Shown here piece by piece: positions 58,936-64,000 of a DNA stretch of 64,000 nucleotides. This DNA is from Caenorhabditis remanei (lineage: Eukaryota; Nematoda; Chromadorea; Rhabditida; Rhabditidae). How positions within the stretch are numbered: position 1 is the stretch's first letter; every line of letters begins with the position of its first letter. The stretch is from positions 2,232,001 through 2,296,000 of the forward strand of contig NC_071328.1 in NCBI RefSeq assembly GCF_010183535.1. Reading direction: 5' to 3'. The notes under the pieces are model-generated. The model made no database searches and was not told the origin of the DNA. It saw only the letters and a program-made list of their open reading frames with translations. Made by a program: the position numbers and the translations under genes.

Positions 58936-59372
58936 TTTTCAGTTGACAATTTTTCGATAGCCTTTCAAGATTTTAAGATAAACTACTTTTTTCGAAATTC
59001 CCGTAAGCAACTGACTAAAGTATTCTTCACGATGTAATTGCGCTCTACTGCACTAAACCCAATAGATCGCGCTTGGTCACTATTCTATAAAAACTGAGGT
59101 CAAAATTAAAAATTAACGAATTTTTTGAGTTTTTTCTCAAAAAAGTAAAATTTTTTACTACTTTCACAATTTTTATGAAAAATTGGTGCCTAAAGTGCAA
59201 CTCATTAATTTCCTTCTTGCCTGTTCACCGATTTCTCTCCCTGCCGCGTGACAACTAACAAAAACTAGTTAGAATGGGTAAGTACACCACGTTGTGGTCA
59301 AAACAAGTCGAATTTTTTGGTATAAATCAGAAATTCTACGTGATGGAAGGATAGCTCTAAAAATACTGCAAA
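58936..59372. other. Intergenic, nothing recognised
   Basis: AT-rich, no exon chain. One GCGCTCTACTG-type motif at 59041. Confidence 0.4.
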
Positions 59373-59878
59373 CAGAGCTGTGCGGAAGTAAAATTTTCAA
59401 AAAAGGAAGAAGGAAGAAGGAAGAAGGAATAACATTTTCAAAAAGGAAGAAGGAAAAAGGAAGAAGGAACGAAAATTTTCAAAAAGGAAGAAGGAAGAAG
59501 GAAGAAGGAAGTGAAAAAAGCCCGGAAGAAAGAAGAAGGAAGTTGGGTCCGAACCCGGAAGTCGGAAGTTAATTTTGAAAATGAAAAATTTGAGGAAAAA
59601 ATTTTCTAGCCATCCCTGAAAACCAATTTTGGCGTTGTTTTGCATACAAAATTCCATTAAAAATCACCAAAACTCCGCTGAAATTCCGTCGAAAATTACA
59701 AAATTTTTGTGAACTTTTAACACGGAAGTCGGAAGTGGCGAACAATTTCAACGGAAGAAGGAAGAAGGAAGAAGGAATAAAATTTCAAAAAAGGAAGAAG
59801 GAAAAAGGAAGAAGGAAGTGAAAAAATGCCCGGAAGAAGGAAGAAGGAAGAAGGAAGAAGGAATTCCGCACAGCTCTG
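59373..59878. mobile_element. hAT-like MITE, copy D, with GGAAGAA interior
   Basis: Perfect 15-bp termini CAGAGCTGTGCGGAA (59373-59387) and complement (59864-59878). Perfect 8-bp direct repeats ACTGCAAA at 59365-59372 and 59879-59886. Outer interior is GGAAGAAGGAAGAAGG-type repeat; two small CGGAAGTCGGAAGT islands remain near 59557-59570 and 59724-59737. The core (59575-59720) differs from that of A-C. Confidence 0.92.
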
Positions 59879-59889
59879 ACTGCAAACTA

Positions 59890-60240
59890 GTCAAAAAATT
59901 GGACCAGATTCAATAAGACATTTATCAATATGACCGTTACAAAATGCAAAAAATAATTGGCCCCGGGGGGAATCGAACTCCGGTTGCGAGATTTCTGGTC
60001 AGACTCCTTACCGGGTAGGGTAAAGGTGTTGTCTCCTGATATAGGTGGCCGCCGCCGCCACCCTCACTTTCTTGATGGTCCTCGCCGCCGCGCGCCGACT
60101 TCCGCTCTTTTGGCTTAGGGGATAAGGAGTCTGGCCGGTAAAATTGCATCGGAGGTTCGGTTCCCACCTCGGGCTATTATTTTTTGCATTCTTCAACAAG
60201 GCGAATGGCACTAATTTCGTCGGATTTGGATGGGTTTTTG
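59890..60240. mobile_element. tRNA-like palindrome, copy T4 (diverged)
   Basis: Left module (minus) has B box GGTTCGATTCC-like GAGTTCGATTCC (complement of 59970-59981) and an A-box region near 60018-60029. Right module (plus) has A-box-like TTGGCTTAGGGG (about 60108), B box GGTTCGGTTCC (60154) and TTATTTTTTG after it. Outer arms GTTACAAAATGCAAAAAATA are kept on the left; the right arm is degraded. Confidence 0.65.
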
Positions 60241-60489
60241 AAACTTTTTTCTATGAAAAGTAAGTTTTGATTTTTTGAAACTTACATAGCATTTATCATA
60301 AGATGGAAATTTTGGGTGGTTTTGATTTAAAAAATCCTTGTAAATATAATATTTTTAGTACTTCGAATCACTAACCGAAAAATATTTACCAAGTGACCAA
60401 TCGGAAATGATAGAAACCAGTTTCACTCATTTTTCAATGAAATCGAAACAAAAAGAGAACAAAAAAAATAAGAAATCAGATATATAAGG

Positions 60490-60610
60490 GCATGATACCT
60501 TGAGACAGAGAGATGGAGAGAGAGAGAAGGTCATCGATGAGGGCGTAGAAAGAAAAAAAGAGAGAAAAAGTGAAAGAGAGACGGTCTTTGAAGAAGAAAT
60601 ACACATGCAT
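60490..60610. repeat. Purine-rich GA tract
   Basis: GAGAGA/GAAAGA-rich low-complexity sequence followed by a pyrimidine-rich stretch (60620-60700). No gene seen. Confidence 0.6.
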
Positions 60611-60802
60611 ACACATCGATTCCTTCTCTTTCCCCCCACCCTTTTTCACTCTTCTGTATTCCTCTGTGTCTGCGTCTCTCTACTCTCTATCGCTTCGCGC
60701 CACCGAACTGTTCTTGATTGACACTAGGGGTGCGGGGGGACCGGCAGAAGTGTTGGAAACAATGAAAAAAGAAAATGCAAAAAATAAAAAAATGTTAAGG
60801 CG

Positions 60803-60887
60803 GGCGCCAAAACCGAACCCAAGACCCCAGGTCGACCGGTGGACGTCGGTGGACGCCGCACCCACCTGAGCCAAACGGACGAGAGAA
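60803..60887 (-). pseudogene. tRNA-like pseudogene
   Basis: On the minus strand an A-box match TGGCTCAGGTGGG is followed by B-box-like GGTTCGGTTTT and then a T7 run. D-arm-like and variable-arm-like segments can be drawn but the T stem does not pair. Amino acid identity cannot be given. Confidence 0.35.
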
Positions 60888-61463
60888 GAGTACAAAGGGG
60901 TGGCGGTATAGGTGCGCGCGCCTTTCAAGGATTTGAGAAGATTAGCTTTAAAATTTTTTGCAGAAATTGTGTTTTTTCTAAAATGAAATATTGTTGCCAC
61001 AAGACAGGTTTGATATGAAATGAATGAAAAAAACCGTCAAAGATTGGAGAAAAAGAGAAGAAAAAAGAGGCAATAATTGTGTTGGCACACACACACACAT
61101 ACAAACACACAGAAGGGCGAGGAAGGTGGAGAGGAGCTGATAATACTGACCTACTCTTTCGTCCCCTACACTGATAATGTATATGATAATGGAAGAGAGT
61201 TTTGCAAGTCAATACGACGAATATGACATTTGATGCAATTCGGGAGGAAAGAGACTAGAAAAATGAATTTGAGAAAAAAAAAGAATTCCAGGGCAAAGTA
61301 CTGAAGCCAATTCAATTTAAATGAGGAGTTTTAAGGTTTCTATTGGACTTGGAGGGATCAAAATTCGAAAATTCGGAAAGTCACAAACGCGCTCCACTGG
61401 ACTCATCACAGCGTGCGCCGAGCTCTCCTTTATCACCACCCCCTGCGCCCTCTCCTAAAATCT

Positions 61464-61548
61464 GCCACCGTGGCCGAGTGGTCAAAGGCGGCGCCCGTCG
61501 CGCTGAGTGTCCCTGGTTCGAGGTTTTCCCCACGGTTACAACTTTTTT
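61464..61548 (+). pseudogene. tRNA-like pseudogene (Ser/Leu-type 5' half)
   Basis: GCCACCG acceptor-like start, A box TGGCCGAGTGGTCAAAGGC typical of class II tRNAs, B box GGTTCGAGGTT, then TTTTTTT at about 61550. The D stem pairs (GCC/GGC) and the acceptor pairs at 5 of 7 positions with CGGTTAC, but the T stem does not form and the anticodon arm is off by one, so it is probably not functional. Confidence 0.5.
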
Positions 61549-61559
61549 TGTAATCTTTT

Positions 61560-62110
61560 TCTGGAGCGGAAAAGGTATTAGAACGAGTGTTTGAGTATTT
61601 TAAAGGCGAAAATTTTTGAAAAAATAGTGGTACTGATAATGAAAGTGACGTTTTTTCTGATTTCAACTTTTTAAGTATTTAAGTATTCCTTAAAGGAAAA
61701 GAATTTAAGTTTAATTGTCCAATTTCCGGGGTGGGACAAGAACAAGATGATCCAATTAATTACACAGTTACACAGTACCGATACATTCCATTTAAGACAC
61801 GAGACACTTGGCGTTCTTCTTCGACTTCTTGTGATCAAAAAGAAGAAGAAGAATGGGAGGAGAGAACAAAGGAGAATCAAATATTGTGTGGTATTTAGTT
61901 GGTGATAAGGGAGGGGAAGGATGGGAGATGCGTACATATGGGAAAGAAAGAAAAATGGGAAAAAATGTGAAGAAAAAAAAGTGGGAGGATGTGAGAACAT
62001 AGTGGTCAGTTGTATAGGTCTTAGAATTTGCAATCACTTTAAAAAGTTTTTGTAATACAAAAAAACTAACTTGAAATCGTCAAAAGTCAACTTTTACTAA
62101 ATAAACCACC
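61560..62110. other. Intergenic, nothing recognised
   Basis: Short open frames without domains. A GAAGAAGAAGAATGGGAGG purine run at about 61838-61860. Confidence 0.4.
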
Positions 62111-62119
62111 AAAAAAACA

Positions 62120-62625
62120 TATTTTAAAAAGAAAAAATTGCGTGACTTTGACACCTCGTCCTAATGTCAATTTTCATTGAAATTTGCCGATTTTTAATTT
62201 TTTTATAGATCTAACCTAGACCTTCATTTTGTAGTTGACAACTTTTTGATAGCTCTTCATGCTTTTGAGATATGCACCTTTAAAAATGGCGGCTTGAGAG
62301 CAGCGCAAGGGAGAGAGGGAGGGAGACGCAGAGAAGCGAGACACCCTACTCTTTTCGCGCGCTCTCTCGCCCTCTAACTTTAAAGACGCATATCTCAAAA
62401 TCTAGCAAAGCTATGAAAAAGTTGTCAACTACAAAAATGGAGATCTAGTTTTGATCTACAAGGTCAATATAAATTTAAAACCATTCAAATACAAGAACTA
62501 CTGTTGTGACGAGCTTTCAAAAATTAGCAAACTTCAAAGACATATATCTCAAAATCTCAAAATCTAGCAAAGCTATGAAAAAGTAGTCTACAAAAATGGA
62601 GTCGAAGACTTTATATATAACATAT
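62120..62625. repeat. R1 palindromic repeat upstream of fukutin-like gene
   Basis: Left arm about 62190-62285, centre GGGAGACGCAGAGAAGCGAG (62322), right arm about 62378-62470, and an extra partial arm at 62535-62600. Confidence 0.8.
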
Positions 62626-62780
62626 CCAAACGTTGGACAGAGCAAGGAACGAGACGAGGAATAGATAGAGGTTTTAAAAATCGCGTGTTCTCATTTTTTT
62701 CAGATTACGTCGTCGATAAAACTTTTGCCACACATGTTATCAAAAAAAAATAGTCTTAAAACAATTATTTCAATAAAAAT

Positions 62781-64000
62781 ATGACAACTAACAAGATTTT
62801 TGCCTTGTTTTTGGTATTTGCATTCATATTTCAAGCGGTGCTTCTGATTTTGACCTATAAGTATCCGAGGAGAAGTGAGTCAAATTTTTGTCCGAAAAAA
62901 AAGGATTTTTTCAGCTGTCCAAACTCGTAAATTATTGGAAAATGTAACTTGTACTGATTTGCTAGACGAGTGGGACACCGATACGCCCGTTTTATTGATT
63001 GATTTGGATTTTTTGGAGAAGTTAAGTCAAGAAGAGTGTGAATGGAATGGGACAGCGAAGATCAAGGTATGTAGATTTACGATGGGGTAGATTTACGAGG
63101 AGTACTGTATTTTTTCAGATTGGAATCGATGAAACTCAAAAAGTCGATAAATCTGTCTTCAATCACTCCCCATTTGAAGTTGTTTTTTATTCTAACAATG
63201 ATAGTAAAGACTTTTTGGAATTTCATGAGGAGCCACGACGGATTATTCCAAAGTAATAGATTGATTAGCCCCTGATCTCTACCTAATAGTTTTTTTTCCA
63301 GAAATTTCGAGAGGCGATGGGTTGGCAATTTTGAAATTCCTACGAATACTCAAAGATTTGCCGAATTTTGGAAACGATCGAAATATGTGGAGTGTCTTGG
63401 CCTAGAGATGAATCGGAATAAATCAGAGGTCAGTCAACTTTGACAGTCTCTTCTGATGTTAGAAGACGTTCAAAAGTTTTGAAAATATAATGAATGGGTA
63501 GATCAAATCGAGATCTTTATTTTTGTAGTTGATCACTTTTTGATAGCTTTCCACGCTTTCGAGATATGCGTCTTTAAAGGTAAGCACCTGAAGAGCAGCT
63601 TGAGGAAGAGAGGGAAAGAGACGCAGAGAAGCGAGACGCCCTCCTCGTTCCACACACTCTATCGCACCGTAATCTTCAAAGGGGCATACCTCAGAACCCT
63701 GCACAGCTATCAAAAAGTGCTCAACTAAAAAAATGTGTGAAATTTTAAGTTCTTCATTTTTGTAGTTGACAACTTTTTGATATCTCATCACGTTTTTGAG
63801 ATAAATTCAGAAAGCCTACCAAAATGGTCCATACTCCGCCACAAAACTAGCTGAACTCCGAGATGAACTAGTTGATATGGGAATGTATCCATTTCTAAAC
63901 GGCGGAACTTTTCTCGGATGGTATCGTGAATGTACAGTAATCCCACATACCTACGATATGGATATCGCAGTATTCAAGGAGAACTACAATCCGGAGTACG
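62781..64000 (+). CDS. Fukutin/LicD-like type II membrane protein (partial, 3' end missing)
   Basis: Exons 62781-62874, 62915-63066, 63119-63252, 63302-63428 and 63811 to the window end join in phase, about 232 residues so far. MTTNKIFALFLVFAF... (about residues 5-25) is a single hydrophobic anchor after a short basic-free tail, as in Golgi type II transferases. The last exon contains ELRDELVDMGMYPFLNGG, FLGWYRECTVIPHTYDMDIAVF, the LicD/fukutin nucleotidyltransferase signature with the DMD acidic pair. Fukutin relatives transfer ribitol phosphate to glycans in vertebrates; nematode paralogues are numerous and their substrates unclear to me. A TTTTTTCAG at about 62693-62702 may be a trans-splice acceptor. 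Intron 4 carries an R1 repeat. Confidence 0.85.
63440..63808. repeat. R1 palindromic repeat in fukutin-like intron 4
   Basis: Left arm about 63500-63580, centre GAGACGCAGAGAAGCGAGAC (63618), right arm about 63670-63735, another left-type arm at 63752-63800 that runs to within about 10 bp of the 3' splice site. Confidence 0.8.

Overview
The window looks like one arm or centre of a Caenorhabditis chromosome, most likely the counterpart of C. elegans chromosome I. Introns are short with GTRAGT...TTTCAG borders, protein matches are nematode-type (an almost certainly 161-residue PAT-10-like troponin C, an ARPC5/ARX-7 protein, an LFE-2-type IP3 3-kinase, a DUF229 protein), and the background is AT-rich with many short palindromic repeats. 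A 100-N gap lies at 29184-29283. I could run no search, so names rest on recognised motifs and family knowledge.

Layout. 1-1617: intergenic, palindromic repeat R1. 1618-3394 (+): troponin C (pat-10), with degenerate nematode telomere-type repeats in its third intron and 3' UTR. 3740-9911: intergenic, with MITE-like palindromes. 9912-11898 (+): degenerate nucleoside-diphosphate-kinase-like protein. 12590-17423 (-): DUF229 membrane protein in 11 exons, convergent with the previous gene. 17.6-18.9 kb: diverged repeat with CACGTG-type motifs. 19.68-33.87 kb: a 54-bp satellite; both flanks are higher-order arrays (345, 291 or 237 bp periods), the centre is pure 54-bp array interrupted by the gap. 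35313-36521 (-): arx-7. 37.5-38.5 kb: second copy of the CACGTG repeat. 38854-43562 (-): IP3 3-kinase (lfe-2), with further in-phase upstream exons at 44865-44990, 45804-45902, 52517-52657, 54801-54866 and 57837-57860, suggesting three alternative starts over 19 kb. 62781-64000 (+): fukutin/LicD-like type II membrane protein, cut off by the window end.

The genes are independent housekeeping, muscle or signalling loci, not a pathway cluster. Troponin C and LFE-2 both act in calcium-controlled contraction, but nothing here shows a functional link.

The most interesting material is non-coding. (1) A five-copy hAT-like MITE family (4.25, 34.5, 47.9, 49.2, 59.4 kb) with 8-bp target duplications, whose terminal inverted repeats differ between copies yet match within a copy, and whose interior is a fast-changing GGAA-based microsatellite. 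(2) A palindromic family (12.1, 13.9, 16.1, 59.9 kb) carrying two outward-facing tRNA-like units, each with A box, B box and a T-run terminator. (3) The satellite with a tRNA-like spacer and different variants on either side of the gap. (4) A recent inverted duplication of an lfe-2 exon, truncated in the copy.
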